Shown piece after piece: positions 34,381 to 46,550 of a DNA stretch of 64,000 bases. Location: assembly GCA_900312665.1 (NCBI GenBank), contig ONZQ02000011.1, positions 1,140,459-1,204,458 of the forward strand, read 5' to 3'. Below the pieces are notes generated by a model that saw only the letters and a list, made by a program, of their open reading frames with translations, was not told the origin of the DNA and ran no database searches. The number at the start of each line of letters is the position of its first letter. Position 1 is the stretch's first letter. A program made the translations under genes and the position numbers. Origin of the DNA: Cephalotrichum gorgonifer (taxonomy: Eukaryota > Ascomycota > Sordariomycetes > Microascales > Microascaceae).

Positions 34381-36869
34381 CGTACAAATCCTCTACGGGG
34401 CCTACAGTAATTTCCCGAGGCGTGAAAAGCCGGCATCCGGGGCGTACACTACAACTCACGGAGCCCGGGCGTGGAAACCATGGCTCTGGACTACGGTTAA
34501 CGTGTTAGCGAGTGCAGCGGATGTTTCGCCAGAGCAGACCGCCCACCGTATATATTCCTACCGACGTGCCATGGAAACAGATATTTTTATGTGGCGACCA
34601 AGACTTGTTGAACAGGGTGATGGAGTTGTCATCTCCTGGGGGCATCTTGATGATGCAACATAGCTCTCAGACGCCATCTAACACCCACCCTCGACAAGAA
34701 AACGAACATCCAACTAATGCAGACGAAGCCAAGCCTTCACCTGCTCCAATCATACTAGACGACAGTGTCAAGCCTTTCCCAAAATTGGGTAGATGTCACG
34801 TTTGATAATGACTAGCAGAACATGCTTATAAAGTATTATCGAGGAGGATCTGTTTAGATATTCTAATAGGGTCGCTATTATCTTGATCAGCAGACAAGGG
34901 AAGATAGGGAGGGACGTTCGCGCCTATTGCCATGCCGCAGAGCGACCGGACCCATTCCCTTTGTATATGTGTTTTGGGGGCGAAGGCCGGTGCAATAATT
35001 GTACTTTCAGGGATTGCCAGCGAGTTGAACGCCCTTAGGTAAGCTACTGAGTCGCTAAGTGTCTGTTTGTTGGCAGTAGAGTTGAAGATCGGGAAAGCAT
35101 CCCATAGATAGAATTTGAAGGCGAATTGAACCCGGCAGTGACCTAGGCTGAGAAACCATGGGAAAGGACGCGAACCCCTTGAATGGTAGGCTAACTGTGC
35201 AGGAATCGGGCATGTCGCTAAGGAGATGACTATTCCATTTCACACCTCTACATTATAGTTAAGCCAGGTAGAGGAGGCAGCCAAAATGGTTAGCTGCAAG
35301 TAGGATAGAGGCGGAGGAGGTTAATACTCAGATTGCATACCCCGAAACCATCAGGACGATACTCGGGGCGTCTTGGAAGTTTTTCTAAACTGTCTACGTT
35401 TGGGTGGAACAAAGGGATAAAAACTTGGAGTTAGAGTTGTCTATACATCCAGAAACTTTTGCTCGTAACACGAGGGGTGTGGTCCCAGCGATAAACTAAG
35501 ACAGACATGCTAATTAGGCCTAGAACCTTGTAAGTTCTTTTCCCCTTGCAAATTCTGAACTTCCTTGTGAATTCATACAGGTCCCGCCGGCCACTACAGG
35601 CGTTGAGCGTCTCCCCGCGGGGGGGGGGGGGGGGTTGCATCCACCACCGAATACGGCAAATCCAAAACAATCAAGATATACCATCTACTATCATAATGGA
35701 CCGCTCCTTGCGCAATAGGCAGTCCTATCAGAAAGCAAGGGTTTGTCGGTCGATACATCTCCCTCCACCGTGGCCATCAAGGACGTCGAAGACACACCGT
35801 CGACGAAATTTGCAGACATCACACAACAAACTCTACCTCTACAGGGATGTAGAAGTAGTCTCCGGAGCGGTGAGATTGGTCCACGTCGATGGCTGTGGTC
35901 CTCGGTTACTGCCTCGTGCAAGAACCCTATTCGGTCAGCAATTCCGAGGAAGAGCTCCTGGGCTTCAGCCCAATCGGAGATACTAACTCGCCCGCTGTAG
36001 ACTCCCCCCCCCCGAATTTCAACTATGTCTTCCAAAGGTAGCCAGCCTCTATAGTCCGGTAATAGCATACCTCATGGACTTGGAAGTCTTGTCAGGGTGC
36101 AGATACAAAGGTGGAGGTTCGGTTATTAGCATTTCTGGAGAAGGTGAAACATCAACATGGGGGATACGTTTAGTCGAGAAAGGAAGCTAGCATCTCATAT
36201 AATCGCTATTCTATGTAGGCGAATATATGCTAAAACGACAGCGGGGGATAGAGATACAAGATATAATGCAGGACCCTATATATATGTCCAAGAAGTAATA
36301 TGTAGAGAATTTTAACTCTCATTCGAAGGTCATAATCTATCTAAGGAAGCAGAGCCTTGCACAGTTGATCTGGCCACCCATGCCATCAGACATGGAACGA
36401 TGATGATTACGATAGGTACTGTTACAGTATGATTATAGTTACTCAAGAAGTTGGAGATGGTATAGAAGGAGTAAGAAAGCTTAGGCGGTCGACTCGATGT
36501 TGAGGAACTGGAGGAGATCGAAGCAATTGCGGAGGATATAGTACCCTCTACCAGACATGATCAAAGGTCCCTGAAGAGTCTCCTTTCTGGTAGCCAGGAG
36601 ACTGGTGATTGCCCCCCTCTAAGCAAAAATGAGGAGGTAATACAGGATGAGATGACTGCGCAGCTTGATTATATGTTAGGGACATACAGATATTGCTTGG
36701 AACTAGTTTTCGGCAAGCCTCAGAGCAGATGGAACGGTGCCAGAACCTTCCAACCGTTGACAAGGGGGTGGCATTATCAATATCTTGCGGGAATTCCGGC
36801 AAGAAAGACGACATAGAGCGAGCCAGGAGCTGGGACGCTAAAATGGTGGACCATATGCAACATGTTCCC
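34381..36869. other. decayed sequence with homopolymer runs
   Basis: No gene supported. It includes a run of about 15 G at 35619-35634 and a C run near 36006. Short frames such as 35546-35986 look random. Confidence 0.3.
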
Positions 36870-36927
36870 GAATTAGGTGTGCATCCTCCTGAGGATTGGG
36901 TGGTCGTCCTACAAGTCTGCCACGACG
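36870..36927 (+). repeat. diverged repeat, copy 1 (encodes ELGVHPPEDW)
   Basis: This 58-bp block matches 37772-37829 at roughly 80 percent of positions. Both translate in the same sense to a similar peptide (ELGVHPPEDWVVVLQVC here, ELGSHPPENWEIILQDC in the other). The conserved peptide suggests both come from one coding family. Confidence 0.5.
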
Positions 36928-37771
36928 ACCGATTTCAAGACCCTAGAATTAGGCTCCCAAACACTAGGTGTTAGTTTTAGGACTTCTCAAGGTCCTAGTA
37001 CTGCCATTTTGAGGGAGTGCTGTATTTTGTCGGGCGAGAACAACGACTACGACCGAACGACCGGTCCCACATACCGTTAGTGCCCTGAACTTGGTGTAGC
37101 TACCGAACCCATGTTGCCACAGACGGCAGTGAGTTCTCACAGGCTGACCGGTTCCTTACTGCTGCTGTTTTGGCTACGTATGAAAACAGAACAGCCATGT
37201 CCAAGGGTTTTTTCAAGGCCAAGCTCCACTCCCTTCATGAGATGGCATTTGCCTACTTCCAGAATAAGCGCGGGATCATAACGACCTCAATGATCTACTC
37301 TTGAAGGTGTCCAGGAGCGATATACTATCAGCAGACGACCAGAACTTGCTCAAGCAGAAGACGACGTCATTGTACCACAATTTCCTGGACGACTTCAACG
37401 GTGTTGTATGCGCAACCCTGATCGTCGTGATCAACTACCTGTTCTGCACATCCTTCAACCCGACCTGATCGTTGAGTGAGATTGAGTTCATCGTCCTGAT
37501 TGCTCTTTTCACTCCGGGACTGTCATGACTCACTGGATATTTCAAGCGGTGGTAGTCCCTGTGTCCTTGATCTTCGGTGGAATATATATTCCGGAAAGAA
37601 GTTGCTGGTTTACGTACGCGAACGGCCATCTCGGCGGGCGTAGCATTGTCTCCGTTACCTCCGCGACACGTATACAAGTTTCTCCAAGAGGTATATATGC
37701 ATACAACAAGCAGGGAGAGTACCGGTTGAGGGAGGTCTTTCACGACGTTTATGCTATTCGGCCCAACAATA
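36928..37771. other. decayed sequence between two diverged repeats
   Basis: Broken frames such as HEMAFAYFQNKRG near 37240. No product can be assigned. Confidence 0.3.
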
Positions 37772-37996
37772 GAATTGGGTTCGCATCCTCCTGAAAATTG
37801 GGAGATCATCTTACAAGACTGCCGCGGCGGCACTCCACAGGGCCCTCCGGCACGGGGACGGATTCTGGGATTGGTACCGGACATACCCCAATGGTCTCCT
37901 CGCGGACATCTATCGGCTGGCCATAAGTGGTATGGACGTCGCGTCTTCGCCTTTTCCCGACAACCCAACATCTACAGGTTTTCGTCTCCCTATTGA
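37772..37996 (+). repeat. diverged repeat, copy 2 (encodes ELGSHPPENW) with short open extension
   Basis: Copy 2 of the block at 36870. Here the frame stays open for about 75 codons to 37996 (continuing CRGGTPQGPPARGR, then YGRRVFAFSRQPN). I do not recognise the family. Confidence 0.45.
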
Positions 37997-40900
37997 AACA
38001 TCAGCACACGAAGAACCCAAGACACGGGCACAACTATCTCGGATAAGCAAACCAATATCTACACTTTGTACAGGGTATCCGAAGTCTAGTCGTTAAAAAG
38101 CCTCGATAGACATATTTATACCGGCGGGCCTTCACGAAAAAAAAAACTGCTCCGGGCTCTCCGAGGTCTCGGTCGTTGACACTCTACCATTATTAGTCTA
38201 CAATGCCCCACAACTGGTGATGGGACATTGCATACGGACGAGCGTACGTGCGCTCGTCCATATGACTCTGCGAGGTCCTCCGGGCCGATATGGCATGGGA
38301 ACTGGCAATGCCACTGAACGCTGACGGTAGCCTGTGGCAATTGCGCCAGCCCTGCCCTGGCAACAATCAAAGATCTCGGTCTCAACAATGGTAGTGCGTC
38401 TGTATTGTACCTGCCGTGGTCCCCCTGTCTCCCCATTTATTCGAAAGATGATAACTTCCATACCCATGTCTCAGTTTAGGATACCCCCGTGCCGTTTCAT
38501 GGCAAAGAGACTTTTCTAGGTGTCCAGAAGCAAGCAATAATAAGGACCCCAGATCTTTGCCCTGGCCTGGGCCCAGATCCCCCAGATGTCGTCATCTCCT
38601 TTCCATGGTCAGGCACTATCGTGTGGGCAGATGTTCTCACGTGGTCAGACGGTCCCGCACTCCCAGTCGCCAATGCCTGCCTAAGGTCAACTGGGCCAGG
38701 GGCATCATGTCCCAGCTTATGATTCATAGAGATAGAATTCTGTCCAATATGGGACTGCATGCCAGGCTTATACACGGCTAAACTTCAGTCAGCCTGTACC
38801 TCATGGCCAACCCTAGCAATGCTATGGTCTTGATTTAGCTGCTGATGACAACGAAGAAGTTACTAGTGGAACAGATTTAGGATGCGGGTACAGCATGGAA
38901 AATGTCCTTCACATCTTCCGCAAAAGGCCAGGGAAGCAGCGGTTCAGAGAGAGTCATACTCTTATAGTCCTATGGATTGAAGTACATACTAACCACCCTC
39001 GATATATCCTTTTTAGCAGCAATAATGTCGAAGCGAAGCCGAAGATGCATGCGTGCATGCGTCTTCCTACCCTTTTGGTCGACATGCCGACCCAGCCACG
39101 CGTAGAATCTCAGAGCTGCGAAACGTCCCCCAATAAGCAACCTCGAGCGGACGCGACCAGAGCCCACCCAGGACTGCAAGGAGACGAGAAAAAGCCGGCG
39201 TAATGAAGTAATTGGTCCCATTTTGGACGAGATGGGTCAAAACATGACGATCCAGAGATGAATCGGTGGAACTGAAAACAACATAATGCTAACTGAAAGG
39301 CGGCTTGGCGTTTACATCGAAGCCTGGCATCGACTCGACTTCGGGCTGTTCATCGAGCGATTGCCCAGAGTCTGCACTTCTAGCTAAAGGCCCCATACCA
39401 TCTCCACCGACTCCAACTGAATCTATGCCGACCCCAGCTCTCAACCCCATTCCGACTGAAGACCCCACAATTCGGTTTGTGGCATGAACAGGAAACTCAC
39501 CATCATATACAGCTAGGGTGGCCAAACCTCTAGTTCAAGACATTTCAACCCTAAGTTGGAGGGGTGGAATAGTCTCAACGACACATTAACAGGGAACATG
39601 GCAGCAGATTGATCACAACATGGGTCAGACAAGGAATGCCAATCAGTACAATGTCTTCATGTTCCAACTGGCCCAACAACAACGACCAATCTGAAATTCC
39701 TTGCATACTACCCGCCCTGGAACTCACAATTCCACGGGAGGAGGGTTCGCCAAAGGTATATACAAACAAGAGTTCATAGCCAGGGATAATAGTATACGTC
39801 AATGTTAAAGATAAGATTAGCAATACTTCTACCTAGCTATTCAAGTTGACACAGGCTTTGTCTTCCCATAGAGGGGTCAATGTGGGAAGAACCGAAGATA
39901 ATTTATCAACTTTCTCAATCTAGTAAACCAAGAACTCATACCAATGCTCAGACAAAATGTCAACCACTATAAGACACTCATATATCAAATAGTTATTTCC
40001 ACCTACTAGGGGAGATAGAGGCATCAGACGAAGAGTCACCCAAGATATCATGGGGTCAAGGCTAGTTGACCCCCTACCTGCAGGACTGCAAACCTTATGC
40101 CCGCCCCAGCCCCAGGAGATGAGGATAAACTACACTTGGTTGGCGTCTGTTTGACCACCATATGGGAGATCCTAAAATACAGTAAGAATGCTGCAGAACA
40201 ATTCAGTAGTACCCGCCCAGGCGAGGGCTACTAATCATACTTTATAGGATGTGGTATGAATGTCTGGCACAGAGGATTGGTGGCGTTACTTACCTTCTTC
40301 AAACAGCGAAGCCATAATAGCCAGGTCAATCTGTTTCCTGCAGTAGCTTCTCATGCTTTCCGATAGGTCACGCCTGACGAAGCAACGATCTACCCAAGGT
40401 TAATCTCTCCTTGGGAGCTCATCGGGGGCTACCAATGCTCCCGGCATACTAACTTTCAGTTTATGGGCGAGATGGATAAGAGGTGAATCAATGATCTATT
40501 CAACGAGGGTCTTGATTCCGACTCTGTAACGCAGTACTCCTTGATGTTGTCAGTATCGAAGCAGAGTTCCCGTTCACACTTATACATTGTGCAGACAATG
40601 GTCAGAGATGGTCGGACAGCTGGTCTCCCTCTCGAGGGTCATCTTATCCTCGCATTCCACGCTTTCGATGGTACTATCCAGGACATTCTTCAATATGAAA
40701 AACCCAACTCGCAGACGACTGACCACCCAATAGTTACCTCTAACAAATTTACCATATCATCATCGGTGAGTTTGCACACGTCCGAAACCATTCATTGTCG
40801 GCCCTTCTAGGCACATGAATGTTAATAGAATATTATCCCGAATCACAGGGGGAAAAAGAGGCGTCATAGATGGAGAAGGAGGGAACCCACAGCCAAGTAT

Positions 40901-41140
40901 AACCTAGGAGCAGTACCTGGAAGTTTAGTACGCATTACCCCAGCTATGCCCATAAACACAGGTGCCTGGTACCAACGGAACGGCATGGCCAAGTGCGAAC
41001 GTTTTTTAGGACGCGTTACAGGCCCATGTTACATAGGGAACTTCGCCTTGAGAACTGTCACATTCTACCTTGCACCCCCCTCTGAAATCAATCCTGGACT
41101 TAGCGCCTTGATATCCCGGCTGGAAACATCCACAAGAACC
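37997..41140. other. decayed sequence, no gene supported
   Basis: About 3.1 kb of AT-biased sequence with short broken frames on both strands. The longest clean plus frames (38895-39203, 40541-40810) match no family I know. Confidence 0.3.
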
Positions 41141-41755
41141 CGACAGGCGACACTGAAGGCAGCGCGTATGCGAAGGGATGGGTACTGCTGGGATCCATCA
41201 AAATCGATTCGATTCAAATAGGCAAAGCCAGCCAGGATCAGTTCAACCAGATGACGGTCTCCACTCTGGATTCTACCCAGGGCACCCAGAGCGACCTATC
41301 TACCGTAGACATGGTATTGATAGACGACCCTGGATTCACTGGCGATATGAAGAAGTGTCAGTCTCTTACGATCGCCTAATACATCCAGGCGGAGCTGATC
41401 CTCAACAGACCTGGTCTGTTTATGGGCCGAGAGAGGTACCTACAAGATCCTTGAGCGGTTATATAATGCCATCCTGGACGTGAATGGTGTCGTGGTGATT
41501 GATACCTGTCGGATCTGCAAGGGTCCAAGCCCAGGCCATACTAGCGATAGCGATAAGTCCCCTGAGACTGACAAGTTGGTCACTTACCTCATATATAACG
41601 TAACATCTACGTGCAGCAATAAGGTACACAAATGGAAGATGTACGAAATGCGGAAGTGCCACTGTTGTGGTGAGAGCGGGCATTGTACCGGCGAGTGCCT
41701 GAAGCCACTGCCATGCTTCAAGTTGCTGGGCTTGATCTCCTGTCCAGCTTAGCAT
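41141..41755 (+). pseudogene. relic resembling an SF1 (UPF1-like) helicase C-terminus with a CCHC zinc knuckle
   Basis: Near 41240-41350 one frame reads VSTLDSTQGTQSDLSTVDMV, then DPGFTGDMKK. This parallels the AAA_12 end of UPF1/NAM7-type helicases (V.T.DS.QG.E.D...D, PGF..D.RR), although the usual TRA motif is replaced by TIA and a stop. Another frame (about 41432-41752) continues LERLYNAILDVNG and ends with a zinc knuckle CHCCGESGHCTGEC (CX2CX4HX4C). An SF1 helicase followed by a knuckle would suit a decayed multicopy fungal gene; a retroelement gag would explain the knuckle alone. The second knuckle cluster at 53293 looks related. Confidence 0.5.
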
Positions 41756-42389
41756 TGTTGACGACGGCTGTGACCCCCTGCCCAGCGCCCCTCCCCCCGG
41801 CTCCCAGGGCCTACCTATGAGAGCGGTCCTTAATGAGATGTTCCTACAGTAAGTCAGTGGCTGATAGCTTTGTGTCTATAGATGATTGCGGATCTTGGAC
41901 AGAAATCATAACGGAGAATATACTTGATCATTACTTAGATCTTGTTTTGAAGGAGCTAGAGCGTCCTCAATCGAAGACCTTGACATTAATATTGATACCA
42001 TTACCCGAGGACACTCCGAAATGGACATGGATTCCCTAGGTACAAACACAGCTCTATCTTAATGCAGTGTTAACCCCCTTCTTTCTCCTGGTATTCCTTC
42101 TCTTCCTACCTCTCCTCCTCCTTCTACTAAGTTATCTTGATACCGAAAATTTATATTATATATTCTGTCCATGTGAGCAAAGTTTAGGCCACTCCGAAAC
42201 TTCGATGGCTAATCGTGGGCTGGCCACCATTGTCGCTATTCTTCTGGGTCGTCCTCTCGTCCAGCAAGATTGAACTCGTTTCAGCATCGGACACGTACAG
42301 GATGGAAGTGGAAAGGGGGAAGCCAGACGGCAACCATATGATACAAATAAAAGGGCTCTCATGAGGTTAGTACAGTACACCCTGTTAAC
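41756..42389. other. decayed sequence
   Basis: No gene. A pyrimidine-rich stretch at 42070-42130 precedes the hairpin candidate. Confidence 0.3.
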
Positions 42390-42420
42390 GTGGCGCGCTA
42401 GCCAAGCGCGACACTCCTAG
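42390..42420 (+). mobile_element. possible Helitron 3' terminus (hairpin then CTAG)
   Basis: GTGGCGCG (42390-42397) can pair with CGCGACAC (42407-42414) with one mismatch, forming a GC-rich hairpin. It is followed two bases later by CTAG (42417-42420), which fits the CTRR end of Helitrons. The next base is A rather than the T usual for AT-target insertions, and no matching 5' TC end was located. The helicase relic about 10 kb upstream is the only context. Speculative. Confidence 0.25.
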
Positions 42421-42524
42421 AATCGCCTGGATATCTACCCACCCCAAAGTTGATCAAAATCCGGCATCTTCGTCGTGTGTTCAAGGAGGGAAGAAGAGTA
42501 CTTCTCGCCCACCATAAAAAAGCC

Positions 42525-42611
42525 GCGATGATAGCTCAGCTGGGAGAGCGCCAGACTGAAGAAGTTACTTCGGGCTCCTGGAGGTCCCCGGTTCAAGCCC
42601 GGGTCGTCGCA
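42525..42611 (+). tRNA. tRNA-Phe (anticodon GAA) with intron
   Basis: Acceptor stem GCGATGA pairs with TCGTCGC (one G-T), with discriminator A at 42611. The D arm is GCTC...GAGC and the T arm CCCGG-TTCAAGC-CCGGG. The anticodon loop CTGAAGA (42556-42562) presents GAA, followed by an intron of about 13-14 nt. After splicing, CCAGA faces CCTGG, leaving a probable A-C mismatch at the base of the loop. A T-run (42626-42636) follows as Pol III terminator. The mismatch leaves open that the copy is degenerate, although every other arm is intact. Confidence 0.85.
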
Positions 42612-43859
42612 GTTACTGTTTCGGTTTTCTTTTTTTTTTTTCATCCCCCCCTTCCCGGTTCTTACGGAGGGAATTTGATCTAACCAGCAATTCAACTAGT
42701 TACCTGTAGACTAACTATCTTCGCTGGTGAGTGTTTTGACGTATCCATATATAGTGGTCATTGCTATATTCGCTTGCCTCGGCTCCCCATCGTCATCAAA
42801 GCGTCATTAACGGCCAACCATGCGCGGGGGGAAAGGGGGGAGGGGAGGGTCGAGGGCATTGGAAATGCGGGCCTGTCGCCGACATGCACGGATCGATCGA
42901 GGTAGCCAACGAAGCCACACACCCCATGCACCTATAACTCGATGATGTACGTGGGTATTCCATATGGCGTGGAGGGCCCCATTAGTCAATTGGTCTAGAG
43001 GAGCGCAATCGGGCCTGACGAGAAGCAACACTCGGTTCTAGTAATACCCTCGCCTATTGACATTGTAGTTAATATGCACTGGCTTTTTCGGACACACGGA
43101 CGCTACGTGCTCTAGGCAACGTACTGGAACATAGAGGAAGTCATACAGAACTTTCTCACAGACAACCTCTGTGCCATCGCCTATTATTGGGCGAGGCCCT
43201 GGGACCAACATCTTTATGTGGTCCGCGGTCTCTGGGCATAAGGATTTCTCATCCCTATCAGGGTGGATGACCCAGCGGTCCTAGGATCCGCTTGATAATG
43301 GAGAAGGATTCTGTGGGATTATATCCGTGGGTGTAGCCTGTTAATCTGACTACACGATAGATTGGAAGGATTCGCCTTTTTAGATGGAGTCGGGTGGGTA
43401 ATATGGTAATATTCCCTGCATAAAGCTTAGGCCGTCATAGACTATTACTAACACCTACTTCTGCCGTTCTTCTAGACAAGAGACACAGGGTAACTTTAGG
43501 ATTGTAGTTCCACGTCCATAGTAAAGTGCTAGGCCATGTTCGGACTACATGTCTCGAAAACGTCCGAGGAGAAAAAGTATATCCGCAACCAGAAGTGTAG
43601 ATATACTAGTGATGTTGATAATATGACCCACGTTCTCACCACCGCCCAAGTCAAACGAACAAGGAAACATTTCGCAGGTTTGTTTCTACTTCTAGCTATC
43701 GTCTGCTAATAAATCTGGGCTACCTGGATGCGGCCAGGGAGAAACCGCCCTCAAGATAGCTGTATCCAAGAAGAAGATCGAATATCTTATAGAATCTAGG
43801 CGGTTCGTACTTGAATGAGCTGCCTTGTCTAGGCCCCGCCCACGCTCATGAGGGTGTAC
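42612..43859. other. decayed sequence
   Basis: No gene supported over 1.25 kb; frames are short and broken. Confidence 0.3.
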
Positions 43860-44217
43860 AAAGATGTTTAGCGGATTTCCGTCGACGAAGGTTTTGGGCC
43901 AACTGGTCGACTCAATGGGAAAGCCGACCACTCAAGAGAAATTGGTATGTCTGGTGCGCTCCGCAATTTCGTTCCGCGCTACGGCATTATAAACAAGCCC
44001 CTCGACGACTGGAAAGCTGCGCTGCTCAAGCTCTATAAGGAGCGTGAGAAGACTCCAGGCCACATTTCCATGAGCATCCGCATGCGTATGAACGACCAGT
44101 TGTTGATCAATACCCCACAGGCGCCGAGCTTGAAGCTTTCAACAAGGCCAAAGTGGCGCTTGCAAGCCCAAAGGCTCTGGCCTGCTTCCGGCCAGACTCG
44201 TACTTGTGACTCGAGTT
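43860..44217 (+). pseudogene. Gypsy-type reverse transcriptase/RNase H fragment
   Basis: One frame contains GALRNFVPRYGIINKPLDD and a shifted frame contains AELEAFNKAKVALASPKALAC. This is the layout at the join of the RT thumb/connection and RNase H in Ty3/Gypsy pol (FYRRFIP..IAKPL, then EAF..LK.AL...VLA). At least one frameshift and several stops are present. Moderate assignment; it ends about 350 bp before an intact gene. Confidence 0.45.
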
Positions 44218-44460
44218 GACGTCTCCCCTTCCTCATTTCATTGTAAAACAGCTGAATGGTGTTGTTCCTCTTACTCCGACAAGCATGCCGTTAGGCGAGT
44301 GAGATATTCAGTGAGGTGGACAACATTGCAGCCGAGGTTTTGTGCACTCTGTGCCGTTCGGTAATTAGATTATGGTTGCCTAAATCCTACCACTTTAATT
44401 TAGATTGAACTTGAGGAGACACGCTCATAATATGCTTTAGTACACAGGAATGCCTCAAGG

Positions 44461-44468
44461 TATAAGAG
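44461..44468 (+). promoter_or_regulatory. TATA-like element of the DUF4360 gene
   Basis: TATAAGAG lies about 100 bp upstream of the start codon at 44567, followed by a pyrimidine-rich leader with CTCTCTC near 44538. Spacing fits a fungal core promoter. Confidence 0.35.
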
Positions 44469-44566
44469 AGCTGGCCTTCGCTCAGTGCTCGGTACACGTA
44501 GATTTGGTTACATCTTCATTTTACACACATTATACCTCTCTCTAGCCTCGTTACTATTTCTGCGAA

Positions 44567-45232
44567 ATGCATTCCTCGGCGATCACATTGTTTGCGCTCG
44601 CGTTACCTCTGTTGGTCCTAGGCCAGGAGGTCTCAGAACCCATTGATCCTTCCGAAATAACAATAAATACAACATCTTTCCTCGGAACCGGCTGCCCTGA
44701 CAACAGTGTATCCGTCACCATCTCGTCGGACCGGACAGCCATTACCCTCTTCTTCGATCGTTTCCAACTGGATATCGGACCAGGCATATCCCGCGTGGAC
44801 GGCACAAAGGAGTGCACAATCCACCTCGATATAAGCTACCCCCCCGGCTACTCCTACTCTGTGACGGAGACCACGTATCGAGGATGGGCGTTGTTCGACG
44901 AGGATGTGAGCGGGAAGATTGTGGCGGAATATACATTCGCAGATAAGGACGGTAACAGCCTCACAGAAGTAAAGACGCCCGGTAGTGGCGTAAATATTCC
45001 CGTGGACCCGACTTGGACGAACGGCGGCTTATTTCTTGTTACCGGCGAGATTCCAGAAGAGGAGAGAGTCCGCTCTGCCTGTGGGGGGGATAACACGGGC
45101 TTATTGATAAACACAAGAGCCACTCTTATAGGGTCCGCTTTGAACGCCCAAGGTAGTTTGCCGATGGTAACGGACAGTGGGGAAGGTGGGTTGTTACAAC
45201 AGGTGCAGCTCACATGGACGAAGTGTGACTAG
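44567..45232 (+). CDS. secreted DUF4360 protein
   Basis: A clean 221-aa frame without intron. Residues 1-19 are a signal peptide (hydrophobic core LFALALPLLVLG, cleavage near G19-Q20). The mature part carries the DUF4360 pattern: GTGCPDNSVSVTIS with C43, a beta-rich core with FDRF, KECTIHLDISYPPGYSYSV with C83, TTYRGWA, then C172 and the terminal TWTKCD with C220. Four cysteines would allow two disulfides. DUF4360 proteins are small secreted proteins of fungi, many from plant-associated species; their function is not established. It has no internal stop although its surroundings are heavily decayed, and its codon usage looks like a normal gene. It lies about 1.3 kb from the xylanase gene. Confidence 0.9.
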   Translation: MHSSAITLFALALPLLVLGQEVSEPIDPSEITINTTSFLGTGCPDNSVSVTISSDRTAITLFFDRFQLDIGPGISRVDGTKECTIHLDISYPPGYSYSVTETTYRGWALFDEDVSGKIVAEYTFADKDGNSLTEVKTPGSGVNIPVDPTWTNGGLFLVTGEIPEEERVRSACGGDNTGLLINTRATLIGSALNAQGSLPMVTDSGEGGLLQQVQLTWTKCD

Positions 45233-46550
45233 AAGAGTGATGTCAAAGGGAGTCTCTTGCTAGGAACAACACGATAATTGTATTGTATCGTACTCTTATG
45301 GGATTATGCTACGGGTAAAACAGCTTTACATATTAGTTAAGCCCAACGAGTATCAGTTCAAGACGTGACAGCAGTTTATCTATGACTGGAGCGTTGTTTA
45401 TAGCGCAGGAGGAGGTTGGACTTTCGCCCGCCCCTTCGTCGTTCGTGAGTACATACACTCTCCAGGTCAAGGTGGGCGCCTTTCTACATCTGTTGAGTAA
45501 TCCTCAGGATGTCGAGAATGCCGGAGGGCTGAACTCGAGGTTCCATGTCCTCTACACACTGGCGTACTGGCTGCTGGTCCTCGTTGGGGTGACTAGCGTT
45601 GGGAAGCTCCACGAGGATGATTGCGGGTTGCTCCACAAAATGCGAGAGTGCTACCAAGCCACAACTTGCCGAACAGTATCAGGCTCCATGCGCCGATGGA
45701 GAAGGCATAGTAGTTGTCATAGTGAAGCAAGGAGTAAGGCTAGAGAGATACCCAGTGCTGGGATATCTTGACTCTGCCATGCCTACTAAGGAGGGCACTT
45801 ATGTGGAGAGATAATTCCACGAGATCGAGGGACAAGGCCCTATCTTATGAAGCACCTCCACACTGGTGACGAGCCCAAGTATCATGCTTGACGTCTTGGC
45901 GTGGTGTGAGGTCACCCACCAGATCTACTTTGTCGTCAGAGAGTCCAGACGACACAAGACTTCCGAAGTGTTGCCGTGATCGATAACTACTTCCTAGCCC
46001 CCTTTGAAACTACGAGTGAACTTTCTACAAGGAAGCTTCGCTTCTACTATATTCCAATGAGGCTTCAGACAAATCCCGCTTCCGATACGCATTCAGCCAG
46101 CGAATGGTTACACATGCAATTGCTTGCCACAACCCCAATCAATACTAGATCTTGTGATTTGTGCCTAAACTGCTCAAACTATGTTAGGTTCTTGACTAGA
46201 ATAAAACTGGATAGTATATTATACTTTATTTACACTGTTACACTACTAATTTCCGGGCGATTAATTTAACCTGCTCTATAGATAGACTACGACATCGGGA
46301 TATATTTACAAATCATCTTCTCGAAGCCTCTCGCTTAAGCGACCAGGTTTAACACCAGCCCTTGAGCATAGAAGTCCACACACTCTCATGGTCACTGGAA
46401 TATTGCACCGACAGAGTCCAGTGACTGGACGGAATATGGCGCCATGATCTGAAGACAATATATACAATAGAACTATATACAGCCTACTCCCACATGCAGC
46501 TAATCTTGGTTCGTAATCTCATGAGTTGACATATCCCACCAGCTGCTCCT
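45233..46550. other. spacer between the two secreted-protein genes
   Basis: Convergent gap holding both 3' flanks. A 130-codon plus frame at 45382-45771 is open but matches nothing I recognise and has a non-coding look. Decayed sequence otherwise. Confidence 0.35.

Noticed and set aside
42435..42695. Short frames spanning tRNA-Phe
   Set aside because: They are only open because of the tRNA sequence and adjoining T-run.
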